Source: Sphingopyxis sp. 113P3
GTDB taxonomy: Bacteria > Pseudomonadota > Alphaproteobacteria > Sphingomonadales > Sphingomonadaceae
DNA: 64,000 bases
Assembly: GCF_001278035.1 (NCBI RefSeq)
Contig: NZ_CP009452.1
Coordinates: forward strand, 1,831,501 to 1,895,500
Direction: 5' to 3'
Part shown: piece after piece, positions 44,897-52,957 of the stretch
How positions within the stretch are numbered: position 1 is the first letter of the stretch
Layout of the letters: every line of letters begins with the position of its first letter
Translations under genes and position numbers: made by a program
Notes under the pieces: generated by a model
Database searches by the model: none
The model's input: only the letters and a program-made list of their open reading frames with translations
What the model was told of the DNA's origin: nothing

Positions 44897-47740
44897 ATGG
44901 CGATCTATCATTTCCAGGTGAACGTCATTTCCCGCTCTTCGGGCAGCAGCGCGGTCACCGCTGCGGCCTATCGTTCGGCAAGCAGGCTCTACGATGAGCG
45001 ATACGGGCGCACCCGCAATTTCACGAACAAGGCTGGCGTCGTCCACAGCGAGGTCCTGCTGCCCCTAGGCGCGAACGAGCGCTGGCTCAATCGAGAATGG
45101 CTCTGGAATGATGTCGAGGCCCGCGAGATCCGTTGGGACGCGCGACTGGCGCGCGAGGTGGTGTTTGCCATTCCCAGCGAGATGACCCAGAGGCAGGGGA
45201 TCGAATTGGCCCGCGATTTCGTCGGACGCGAGTTTGTCGAACGCGGCATGGTCGCCGACCTCAATGTGCATTGGGACATCGGTGCCCGAGGGGGGCCCAA
45301 TCGGCACGCGCACGTCATGCTGACAATGCGCGAGATAAGGGCCAGCCAGGATGGTCCCGCAGCGTTCGGGCTCAAGGTAACCGAATGGGACCGCAGAGAG
45401 CTATTGATGGATTGGCGCGTCGCATGGGCGGATCACGTCAATGAGCGCCTGGCGACCCTCGATATCGATGCCCGTATCGATCACCGCAGCTTGAAGGCGC
45501 AAGGGAGCGACCTTGAACCCCAAAACAAGATCGGTGCTGCCGCCTTGCGTATGGCGGCGCGCGGCCTCCGCTCCGATCGTCTTGCCGAACATGCCGGGAT
45601 CGCGCGGTCAAACGGCGAAGGGCTTATCGCCAACCCCGTAATCGGACTCGACGCGATCACCCATGGGCAAGCAACCTTCACAACGAGAGACCTCGCGATG
45701 TTCGCGCACAGCCATAGCGACGGCAAGGAGCAGTTCGACGCGGTGATGGCAGCTCTCAAATCCTCGCCCGACCTGATTGCGCTCGGCAAGGACGCGCGGG
45801 GCGACGAGCGCTTTACGTCGCGCTCGATGATCGAGATCGAGGAGCAGCTCGAGCGCGCGACCGCCGCACTCGACGCGAGGCGCCGTCACGGGGTCAGCGA
45901 TCGTCACCGCCAGCATGCTCTTGCTCAGGCGGCGGCTCGCGGCTTTGAGCTTTCCGCCGAGCAACGCGGCGCACTCGAGCACATCACCAGCGCGCGCGGG
46001 ATCAGCAATGTCATTGGCTATGCGGGGACGGGCAAGAGCGCGCTGCTTGGCGCCGCGCGCGAGGCATGGGAGGCCGCGGGCTACCAGGTGCAGGGAGCGG
46101 CGCTCGCGGGCGTCGCCGCCGAGGGCCTCGAGCGGGGCTCGGGCATCGCCTCGCGAACGCTTGCAAGCCTTGAGCATCAATGGGCAAATGATCGCGAGCG
46201 GCTGACCGGCAAGCATGTCCTCGTCATCGACGAGGCGGGTCTCGTGGGGACGCGTCAACTCGAACGCATTGTGTCTGAGGCCGAGCGTCAGGGCGCCAAG
46301 ATCGTTCTCGTGGGGGACCCGCAGCAGCTCCAGGCGATCGAGGCGGGCGCTGCCTTTCGCGCCGCCGCCGAGCGGCACGGCGCGATCGAGATCATGGACA
46401 TCCGCCGGCAGCGGGCGGACTGGCAACGCGAAGCAACGCGCGAGCTTGCCACAGGGCGAACAGGCGAGGCGATCGCGCGCTATGCCGCGGCCGGCTTTGT
46501 CCATGCGGCCGCCACACGCGAGGCAGCGCGCAGCGCGCTGGTCGATGCCTGGGAACGCGACCGCGAAGCCCATCCCGATGCAAGCTGCATCATCCTCACC
46601 CACACCAATGACGAGCGCAAGCAGCTCAACAAGGCGGTACGCGAACGGCTGAAGGCGCGCGGCGAGCTCGGCGGTGAGGTGGCGCTCAAGGTCGAGCGTG
46701 GAGCGCGCGCTTTTGCGGCGGGCGACCGGATCATGTTCCTCAGGAATGAGCGCGCACTCGGCGTCAAGAACGGCTCGCTCGGGACGGTCCAGTCCGTGGA
46801 CGCGGTGCGGATGGCCGTGATGCTCGATGACGGGCGCAGCGCCGCGTTCGACCTTGTGGATTACGGCCATGTCGACCATGGTTATGCAGCGACGATTCAC
46901 AAGGCGCAGGGGATGACGGTCGATCGCGCTCAAGTGCTCGCGACCCAGGGGGTAGACAGTCACTCGATCTATGTCGCGCTGTCCCGGCATCGCGAACAGG
47001 TCGAACTCTACTATGGCCGCGACGATTTTGCGACCCAATCGAAGCTCATAAGCGCGGCATCGCGTGAGCGCGGAAAGGATATGGCGAGCGATTATCGAGT
47101 GCAGCGCGGTCCCGGGATTTCGGGCTTGCGATCGAGCGTTCGATCGCTCGCTGCTGCTTCAGCGTGCAGCGAGCTCGAGGAGGCGATCGAACGCTTTGCG
47201 CGCCTTACCAAGGAGATTGTCGAGATCCGGCGCGAGGGCGGCAAAGAGTCGCCGGATGAGCTCGCGAATTACCGCAGCGCTGGGGAGGCGCTCGATGCGC
47301 TGTGCCCCGGGGGCGCGAGCGAACTGCGAGAAGCGTTCGGGCAGAGCGAGGCGCTCACCCGCGAGGCGGCCGAAGGGCGGACCGCGCGCGCGATCGCCGA
47401 GATGGAGCAGCGCCAAGCGGCGCGGGCGGCCGAGCGCAGTGCCTCAGCGTGGGAGCAGACCCGCCTTACGGCCGAAGCCGAGAAACGCGCGGAGCGGTTT
47501 GTCAGCGCCTGGACGAAGGAAAGCGCGCTGGCGAAAGATGGAGCAAGCCATGCCGCGCGCAGCGAAGCGCGCGCCAATCTGGCGAACATGGCGAAGGGCC
47601 TGCAGCGCGACCCGGAGCTCGAGGCGCTGCTCATGAGCCGGCGAACGCAGCTTGGCCTCGACGCCGCCAGCACGAAAAAGCTGTCCCGGGATATCCAGCA
47701 ATATCTTGGGCGTGGACGGGGGACCGGTATTTCGATGTAG
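44897..47740 (+). CDS. traA: Ti-type conjugative relaxase-helicase TraA (MOBQ)
   Basis: This 947-residue protein starts MAIYHFQVNVISRSSGSS. The MobA/MobL relaxase domain (about residues 1-230) has SAVTAAAYRSASRL and the metal-binding GGPNRHAHVMLTMR. The RecD-like helicase part (from about 355) has Walker A GYAGTGKSAL, Walker B VIDEAGLVGTRQL, VGDPQQLQAIEAGAAF, and late TIHKAQGMTVD with VALSRHREQVELYYG. TraA nicks oriT and unwinds DNA for transfer. It is shorter than Ti TraA (about 1,100). No traF, traB, traG or mating-pair genes follow, so the element is probably mobilizable or decayed. Confidence 0.93.
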   Translation: MAIYHFQVNVISRSSGSSAVTAAAYRSASRLYDERYGRTRNFTNKAGVVHSEVLLPLGANERWLNREWLWNDVEAREIRWDARLAREVVFAIPSEMTQRQGIELARDFVGREFVERGMVADLNVHWDIGARGGPNRHAHVMLTMREIRASQDGPAAFGLKVTEWDRRELLMDWRVAWADHVNERLATLDIDARIDHRSLKAQGSDLEPQNKIGAAALRMAARGLRSDRLAEHAGIARSNGEGLIANPVIGLDAITHGQATFTTRDLAMFAHSHSDGKEQFDAVMAALKSSPDLIALGKDARGDERFTSRSMIEIEEQLERATAALDARRRHGVSDRHRQHALAQAAARGFELSAEQRGALEHITSARGISNVIGYAGTGKSALLGAAREAWEAAGYQVQGAALAGVAAEGLERGSGIASRTLASLEHQWANDRERLTGKHVLVIDEAGLVGTRQLERIVSEAERQGAKIVLVGDPQQLQAIEAGAAFRAAAERHGAIEIMDIRRQRADWQREATRELATGRTGEAIARYAAAGFVHAAATREAARSALVDAWERDREAHPDASCIILTHTNDERKQLNKAVRERLKARGELGGEVALKVERGARAFAAGDRIMFLRNERALGVKNGSLGTVQSVDAVRMAVMLDDGRSAAFDLVDYGHVDHGYAATIHKAQGMTVDRAQVLATQGVDSHSIYVALSRHREQVELYYGRDDFATQSKLISAASRERGKDMASDYRVQRGPGISGLRSSVRSLAAASACSELEEAIERFARLTKEIVEIRREGGKESPDELANYRSAGEALDALCPGGASELREAFGQSEALTREAAEGRTARAIAEMEQRQAARAAERSASAWEQTRLTAEAEKRAERFVSAWTKESALAKDGASHAARSEARANLANMAKGLQRDPELEALLMSRRTQLGLDAASTKKLSRDIQQYLGRGRGTGISM

Positions 47741-47789
47741 GCTCACCCATCCTTCGCGAACCCGCCCATACGTCCCCAAATGCGTCCCA

Positions 47790-48273
47790 TCAGCCGTGCC
47801 GCAGATGGGCGAAAATATCGATCCCCGCTGCACGTGCGCATGTCAGAACCTTGTCGAACTCGACGCTCGGTTTCCCGCCTTCAAGTTCCGAAAGGAAGCG
47901 CCGCCCCACCCCCGCACAAGTCGCAAATTCCTCTTGGCTGAGCTTCATTTGCCTACGTGCTTTGCGGATGATGGGGCCAAGATCGCTAGCGCTCTCGATG
48001 GGTTGCGGCGCGCGCATCTCGGGCGCTGACGTCGCCGAGACCGATAATTCAGGCTTTGTTCGCGTCCGACCTTGTCTCGTACCGGTCTGACCGAGCGTCC
48101 CTTCGTCGCCCGCAAGCTGGAGGGGAGGGAACGGGGGCACCGAGCCTGCGGTCGCGGAGCGATATTTCTCGATCGATGCATCATAGGCGCGTAAGATCTT
48201 GTCGCTGCTCGCGTTCTTCAACTTGGCGCGTTGGAGATTGATAGCGTCAAGCATGCGCTTGCTGGTGGAGTTA
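47790..48273 (-). pseudogene. XRE-type regulator, body separated from its start codon by an IS5-type element
   Basis: The C-terminal 70 residues are a helix-turn-helix of the HipB/XRE kind (IIRKARRQMKLSQEEFATCAG, then FLSELEGGKPSVEFDKVL). The N-terminal part (MLDAINLQRAKLKNASSDK) is of unknown type, followed by a linker rich in Ser/Thr/Pro. The present frame continues into the IS to 48347. Removing the IS and one TA copy gives MITNSTSKRMLDAIN from ATG49123, whose upstream GAAAGGG fits a ribosome site. So only the first ten bases were separated. An internal ATG at about 48256 could still start a near-full protein. Confidence 0.85.
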
Positions 48274-49113
48274 GGCCGTAGACTCATAAGCGTTGATCCA
48301 GAGGCGTGCTGAGAAGAGCTTGATGGCAGCGAGGAAGTTGTCGGCACGCTTGTCGTATCGTGTGGCCAAGCCTCTGGCGTGTTTGAGTTTTCCGAAGAAG
48401 CGTTCGATCAGGTTGCGATAGCGGTAGAGGAATGGGCTGAAGGCGAAGCCCTGTCTGCGGTTTCGCTTGGCGGGGATGTTGGCGAAGCCTCCTTGTGCCG
48501 TGATTTGCGCGCGAATGGCGTCGCTGTCATAGGCCTTGTCGGCGAGGAAGGTGCTGCCTTCCGGCACGGCGCCGAGCAGCGGATCGGCCTCTCTGCAATC
48601 GCTCGCCTGCCCTTCGGACAAGTGCAGCTGGATCGGCAGACCCCGTCCATCGACCAGAGCGTGGATCTTGCTCGTCAAGCCGCCGCGGGAACGTCCCATG
48701 CAGCGATTTGGGTCCCCCTTTTTAGGGTCGCACCATGCTGATGGACCCGGATGGAGGAACTGTCGATCATCACCAGTTCGCCGTCGAAAGCCTGCGAGAC
48801 CGCCGCCAAAAGCCGATCCCACACACCCGCTTTGCGCCAGCGGACGAAGCGGTTGTAGCAGGTGGTGTGCGGACCATAGCGCTCGGGAATGTCAGCCCAG
48901 GGGCTGCCGGTGCGAAACCGCCACAATATCCCGTTGATCACCCGGCGATCATCCACCCGCGGTACGCCGCGTGGCTTGTTGGGAAGCAGCGGCTCGATCA
49001 CCGACCACTCGAAATCGGTCAGCTCAAAACGACGACGCATCTGCAAGGCTCCTTTCCCGAGCCTTGAATCAATCAACCTCGCTTTACGCAACACCGTTTA
49101 TGAGTTTACCGCC
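48274..49113 (-). mobile_element. IS5-family element inserted ten bases into the XRE regulator gene
   Basis: This 840-bp element has inverted repeats GGCCGTAGACTCATAAGCG (left) and GGCGGTAAACTCATAAACG (right, read inward). It is flanked by TA at 48272-48273 and 49114-49115. It belongs to the same broad family as the copy at 16.2 kb but is a different element by sequence. Confidence 0.92.
48283..49040 (-). CDS. IS5-family transposase in two overlapping frames (programmed frameshift)
   Basis: Frame 1 (49040 down to 48675) has RRRFELTDFEWSVIEPLLP, VDDRRVINGILWRFRTG and the first Asp in MIDSSSIRVHQHG. Frame 2 (to the left end) has MGRSRGGLTSKIHALVD, LADKAYDSDAIRA and FLYRYRNLIERFFGKLKH with the late Glu. 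A run of A5G5 on the coding strand near 48713-48723 sits at the overlap and is a plausible slippery site. Combined length about 250 residues, normal for this group. Confidence 0.88.
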
Positions 49114-49115
49114 TA

Positions 49116-49454
49116 GTGATCATTCTTGATCCCTTTCGGGAGCAAGAATTATGATAGAAGGCGCCCAAGTCAACATTGCACCCGATCAGGTGCAATTTAG
49201 CAGGAGCTCGTCCCATCCGACGAGGTCGTCTCTGGAATCAGGATAATATGGGATCCCGCTTATCAGCCCGAAGCAGCCGACGCAGCCAGATATTCACCCA
49301 TGTGGTGATCCAGAACGCCCCGGGAAGAGGAACCCTGTCCTTGGATTCTCCAATTTTCTACACGGAGCGAAGCCGATCGTCCCCGGCAACAACGACGGAA
49401 CCTAAAAGGCGCCCGTCTGTTGCCGAAAATCTCATCATTAAACCGGCTTAAGCT
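49116..49454. other. Gene-free region carrying the original start and promoter of the XRE regulator
   Basis: The first ten bases here, with ATG at 49121-49123 (minus strand), are the detached start of the XRE gene, preceded by its ribosome site at about 49130. No other gene is convincing. Small open frames exist but lack family resemblance or ribosome sites. A palindromic operator-like site is listed separately. Confidence 0.65.
49176..49195. promoter_or_regulatory. Palindromic operator-like site upstream of the XRE gene
   Basis: TTGCACC-6 bp-GGTGCAA has perfect 7-bp arms and lies about 55 bp upstream of the original XRE start codon, where an autoregulatory operator would be expected. The link to the XRE protein is inferred. 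Confidence 0.55.
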
Positions 49455-50213
49455 TCAATTCCTCAGATACTTGCTGGGCGGTACGCCGAAGGCCCGCCGG
49501 AACATCGCGGCAAATCCGCTCGGGCTGTCATAGCCCACATCATAGGTGACCTGCGTGATCGACGCACCCGCAGCGAGGAGCGAGAGCGCCTCCATCAAGC
49601 GCACCTGCTGGCGCCAGACGGCAAGGCCCATTCCGGTTTCCTCCTTGAAGGACCGCGTGAAGGTTCGCCGCCCCATGGCTGCGAGCGCGGCCCAGTCGTC
49701 GATATCGCGCGGATCCGCGGGGTCGGCGAGGATGGCGTTGCAGACGCGCAGCAGCCGCGGATCGGTGGGCATGGAAACCTGATAGGGCGCATTGGGCATC
49801 CGCTCGATCTCCTCGATCAGCAAGTCGATGATACGGCCCTCACGCCCGGTCACATCGTAGAGCGGAGGAAAGTCGACAATTTCGAGAATCAGCGCCTTCA
49901 AGAGATTCGAGACCTCGAACACCCGGCATTCGGTGCCTTGCCCGTCATGGCCGCTCGGCAAATAGAGCGTTCGCAGCGAAACCGGGCCCCGGCACGCGAC
50001 CTCATGTTTCATCCCAGCCGGCATCCACACTGCACGCTGAGGGGGTATGACGAAGCTGGTTTCGGGCGTCCGGACCGACATGACGCCCGATGACGCGTAA
50101 AGGATCTGGACATGGTCATGGCTGTGCATCGGATCGACAAATCCCGCAGGATATTCGTCCTGCAGCGCCATGACGGGCCGCGCGGTGCGCAATATATCGA
50201 TGCTGTGCTTCAT
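49455..50213 (-). CDS. AraC-family transcriptional regulator (cupin plus HTH)
   Basis: This 252-residue protein has an N-terminal cupin-like sensor domain (PAGFVDPMHSHDHVQILYASSG, PPQRAVWMPAGMKHE). Its C-terminal double helix-turn-helix ends with ASITQVTYDVGYDSPSGFAAMFRRAFGVPPSKYL, the AraC signature. ATG50213 (MKHSIDILR) is chosen over 50258. It is divergent from the hydrolase-PaiB-deacetylase operon and probably controls it in response to a small molecule. Confidence 0.93.
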   Translation of the reverse strand: MKHSIDILRTARPVMALQDEYPAGFVDPMHSHDHVQILYASSGVMSVRTPETSFVIPPQRAVWMPAGMKHEVACRGPVSLRTLYLPSGHDGQGTECRVFEVSNLLKALILEIVDFPPLYDVTGREGRIIDLLIEEIERMPNAPYQVSMPTDPRLLRVCNAILADPADPRDIDDWAALAAMGRRTFTRSFKEETGMGLAVWRQQVRLMEALSLLAAGASITQVTYDVGYDSPSGFAAMFRRAFGVPPSKYLRN

Positions 50214-50386
50214 GGCCCAATCCCCACAAATGTCAGCCGATCCCATCCTACAGGCCAAAGGCCTTCGCGGCTAGCCGGTACGCAGCCGATGGCCTTTCCC
50301 GCACAGTGATTGGCCCGCACGGGCGATACGGACGGGGCCGCAGAGGCTATCAATGCCAATAAAGCAGAATCGGAGAGGAGACCCAT

Positions 50387-51349
50387 ATGCCCAAGGGCAT
50401 CGATGCGATGCAGGACGATTTGGTCGATCCGGATATCCGCCGCTTTGTCGATGCGATTGCCGCCGCCTACGCTGGGCAGGGCGCGCCCGCCGGGATCGCG
50501 GCGAGGCGGCGGATCGCCGAAGAGGTTCGCAAGCCCTGGAGCGAAGGTGGCCCGGTCATGGCCGAAAGCATCGATCTCGACATGGGGGGTGTCCGTTTGC
50601 GCCTCCACCGGCCGGTGCCCGATGTCACACTGCCCGTCATGCTCTACATCCACGGGGGCGGCTGGGTGCTGTTCAGCGTCGAAACGCACGACCGGCTGAT
50701 GCGCGAATATGCCGCGCGCGCCGGGATCGCAGTGATCGGGATCGACTATAGCCTCGCGCCGGAGAATAAATTTCCGGTCGCGCTCGAGGAATGCGCCGCC
50801 GCCCTCGACTGGATCGGAGCGCACGCGGCGGCGCTGAACCTCGATGCACGCCGCATCCTCATCGGGGGCGATTCAGCCGGAGCCAACCTCTCGGTCGCAA
50901 CTTGCCTTCTGCAACGCCAGCGGGGACGCCCACTACCCCAGGCGATGGTGCTGAACTATGGTGCCTTCGCGCCCGAAGCTTTGCCGAGCTATGCGCGCTT
51001 TGGCGGCGAGGGCTTTTCGCTTGAAGTGGATGAGATGGACGCATTCTGGGCCGATTATGTTGATGAAGCCGGCCAGCTCGCCGATCCGCTCGTCGCGCCT
51101 ATGCGCGCCGATTTGACGGGCCTGCCGCCCGCGTTTCTGGCGATAGCGGAATGCGACATATTGGCCGACTGCAACCACGCCTTTGCCAAGGCGCTCGCAG
51201 CGGCGCACGTGCCAGTCGAAGCGGTGACCTATTGCGGCGCGACGCACAGCTTTCTCGAGGCCGTCTCGATCGCGCCGCTCGCCGAGCGCGCCTTTGACGA
51301 GCAGGCGGCCTGGATCGCGAGGACTATCGGCCATGACCACGCCCTTTGA
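50387..51349 (+). CDS. Alpha/beta hydrolase, HSL (lipase/esterase) family
   Basis: This 320-residue esterase shows the oxyanion motif HGGGW (about residues 86-90), the nucleophile elbow GDSAG (about 161-165), the acid in AECDILAD and the late His in GATHSFLEA, i.e. the full HSL-family catalytic triad. It probably cleaves short acyl esters in the cytoplasm. A GGAGAGGAG site precedes ATG50387. Its 3' end overlaps the PaiB-like gene by 17 bp, so they form one operon divergent from the AraC regulator. Confidence 0.92.
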   Translation: MPKGIDAMQDDLVDPDIRRFVDAIAAAYAGQGAPAGIAARRRIAEEVRKPWSEGGPVMAESIDLDMGGVRLRLHRPVPDVTLPVMLYIHGGGWVLFSVETHDRLMREYAARAGIAVIGIDYSLAPENKFPVALEECAAALDWIGAHAAALNLDARRILIGGDSAGANLSVATCLLQRQRGRPLPQAMVLNYGAFAPEALPSYARFGGEGFSLEVDEMDAFWADYVDEAGQLADPLVAPMRADLTGLPPAFLAIAECDILADCNHAFAKALAAAHVPVEAVTYCGATHSFLEAVSIAPLAERAFDEQAAWIARTIGHDHAL

Positions 51350-51911
51350 GCCGCGCGCCGCCGCCGACGCGGCCCGGTTGATTGCCGGCTACCCGCTCGC
51401 CTGGGTCGTTTCGCGCGCCTTTCATTCAAGCCCGCTGCCGCTGCTCGCCGAGACTGACGCAAACGGCGCGATCGTTTCGCTCTTTGGCCATTGCGGCCGC
51501 CGCAACCCGCTCGTCGCCGATTTTCGCGCCGACGCGCGGGGGCTCATCCTGTTTAACGGGCCGCAGGGCTATGTGACGCCCCAATTGCTGTCCAGGTCCG
51601 ACTGGGCGCCGACATGGAATTATGCCGTGCTGCGTTTCACCGTCGACGTCGAATTTGTCGAGGAGGAGACGCGCGAGGCGATCGAGCGGCTGGTGGCTGC
51701 GATGGAGGGCGATCGCTGGTCGACCGATCGCCTGGGCGCGCGCTATGAAGCGATGCTGGGTGAGATTATCGCCTTTCGCGCGCATGTTGTTGCGGCCGAA
51801 CATAGCTTCAAGCTCGGACAGGACGAGAGCGCTGAGGACTTTGCAGAGATTGTCGCCGGGCATCCCGACAGGATATTGGCGGCGTGGATGGAGGAACAAG
51901 CGAAGCCGTGA
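51333..51911 (+). CDS. PaiB/FMN-binding negative regulator family protein
   Basis: This 192-residue protein shows YPLAWVVS, then FGHCGRRNPLVADF and LILFNGPQGYVTP and late FRAHVVAAEHSFKLGQDES. These match the PaiB-type FMN-binding split-barrel family. PaiB was linked to regulation of polyamine acetylation genes in Bacillus, which is notable beside a polyamine-deacetylase-like gene. Start ATG51333 lies inside the previous gene. The stop overlaps the next GTG start (GTGA). Its biochemical role is not settled. Confidence 0.85.
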   Translation: MTTPFEPRAAADAARLIAGYPLAWVVSRAFHSSPLPLLAETDANGAIVSLFGHCGRRNPLVADFRADARGLILFNGPQGYVTPQLLSRSDWAPTWNYAVLRFTVDVEFVEEETREAIERLVAAMEGDRWSTDRLGARYEAMLGEIIAFRAHVVAAEHSFKLGQDESAEDFAEIVAGHPDRILAAWMEEQAKP

Positions 51912-52915
51912 AGCTCTTTTTCGACGACCGTCAGACCGCGCACGCGCCGCTACGCGAGCTCCACAATGGGGAATGGGTGCCTTTCGCCGAAAATGTTGCG
52001 CGCCCGCGCGCGATCGTTGCAGCCTTTCCCGACTGGCAGACGGTGCGCGACTTCGGGATGGCGCCGTTGCTCGCGGTCCATGACGCTGCCTATCTTGGCT
52101 TTCTCGAGCGGGCGCACCGCGAATGGAGCGCGGCAGGCCGGAGCGGCGATGCGATCGGCTATACCTTTCCCGTAGTGCGCCGCCGACCGCTCGCCTTTGG
52201 ACGCATCGACGCTGATCTCGGTGCGTACAGCTATGATGCAGGAACGCCCATCGCCGAGGGAACCTGGCTGTCGGCCTACTGGTCGGCGCAGGGCGCGTTG
52301 ACCGCGCTCGATCATCTGGCAACAAGCGGCGACGCGCATGGCTTCGCGCTCTGCCGCCCGCCAGGACACCATGCCGGGCGCGATTATATGGGCGGCTACT
52401 GCTATCTCAACAATGCCGCGATCGCGGCGCGCGCGGCGGTGGCGCGCGGGCTCGGGCCGGTTGCGATCCTCGACATCGACTATCATCACGGCAACGGCAC
52501 GCAGGATATATTCTACGCCGACGCGGATGTCTTCTTCGCATCGATCCACGCTGATCCCAGCACCGATTATCCCTTTTACTGGGGTCATGCCGACGAGCGC
52601 GGCGAGGGGGAGGGCGAGGGCGCGACGCTCAACCTGCCGCTGCCGCGCGGCACCGACGGCGCGGCGTATCGCCCGGCGCTGGATCGGGCGCTGCGGGCGA
52701 TTGCGGATTGGGGCGCGAGGCTGCTCATAGTCTCGTTCGGGGCGGATACCCACAAGAGCGATCCGATTTCGAGCTTCGCACTGGAACGCAAGGACTATGG
52801 CGATCTCGCAAGCGACATTGCAGCGCTCGCGGTCCCGACGCTCATCGTCATGGAAGGCGGCTACGCCGTCGACGATCTCGGCCATAACGTCGCGGCATTT
52901 CTCGAAGGTTTTTGA
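51908..52915 (+). CDS. Acetylpolyamine amidohydrolase/histone deacetylase family protein
   Basis: This 335-residue arginase-fold zinc deacetylase starts at GTG51908. It carries PPGHHAGRDYMGGYCYLNN (active-site His pair), LDIDYHHGNGTQDIFY (zinc Asp and His), SIHADP and SFGADTHKSDPISSF (third zinc ligand Asp), and GGYAVDDLG. Bacterial members deacetylate acetylated polyamines or similar amides. Sequence style fits acetylpolyamine amidohydrolases, which work as dimers. It follows the PaiB-like gene with a 4-bp overlap. Confidence 0.92.
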   Translation: MKLFFDDRQTAHAPLRELHNGEWVPFAENVARPRAIVAAFPDWQTVRDFGMAPLLAVHDAAYLGFLERAHREWSAAGRSGDAIGYTFPVVRRRPLAFGRIDADLGAYSYDAGTPIAEGTWLSAYWSAQGALTALDHLATSGDAHGFALCRPPGHHAGRDYMGGYCYLNNAAIAARAAVARGLGPVAILDIDYHHGNGTQDIFYADADVFFASIHADPSTDYPFYWGHADERGEGEGEGATLNLPLPRGTDGAAYRPALDRALRAIADWGARLLIVSFGADTHKSDPISSFALERKDYGDLASDIAALAVPTLIVMEGGYAVDDLGHNVAAFLEGF

Positions 52916-52922
52916 ATAAGGA

Positions 52923-52949
52923 GGCGCCGCTTCTCCTCGAAGCGACGCC
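52923..52949. terminator. Bidirectional hairpin between convergent genes
   Basis: GGCG-C-CGCTTC, a TCCTC loop, then GAAGCG-A-CGCC forms a 10-bp stem with one mismatch. It lies between the convergent deacetylase and TonB-dependent receptor genes and can serve both. No long T run is seen. Confidence 0.6.
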
Positions 52950-52957
52950 GCCCGTCC

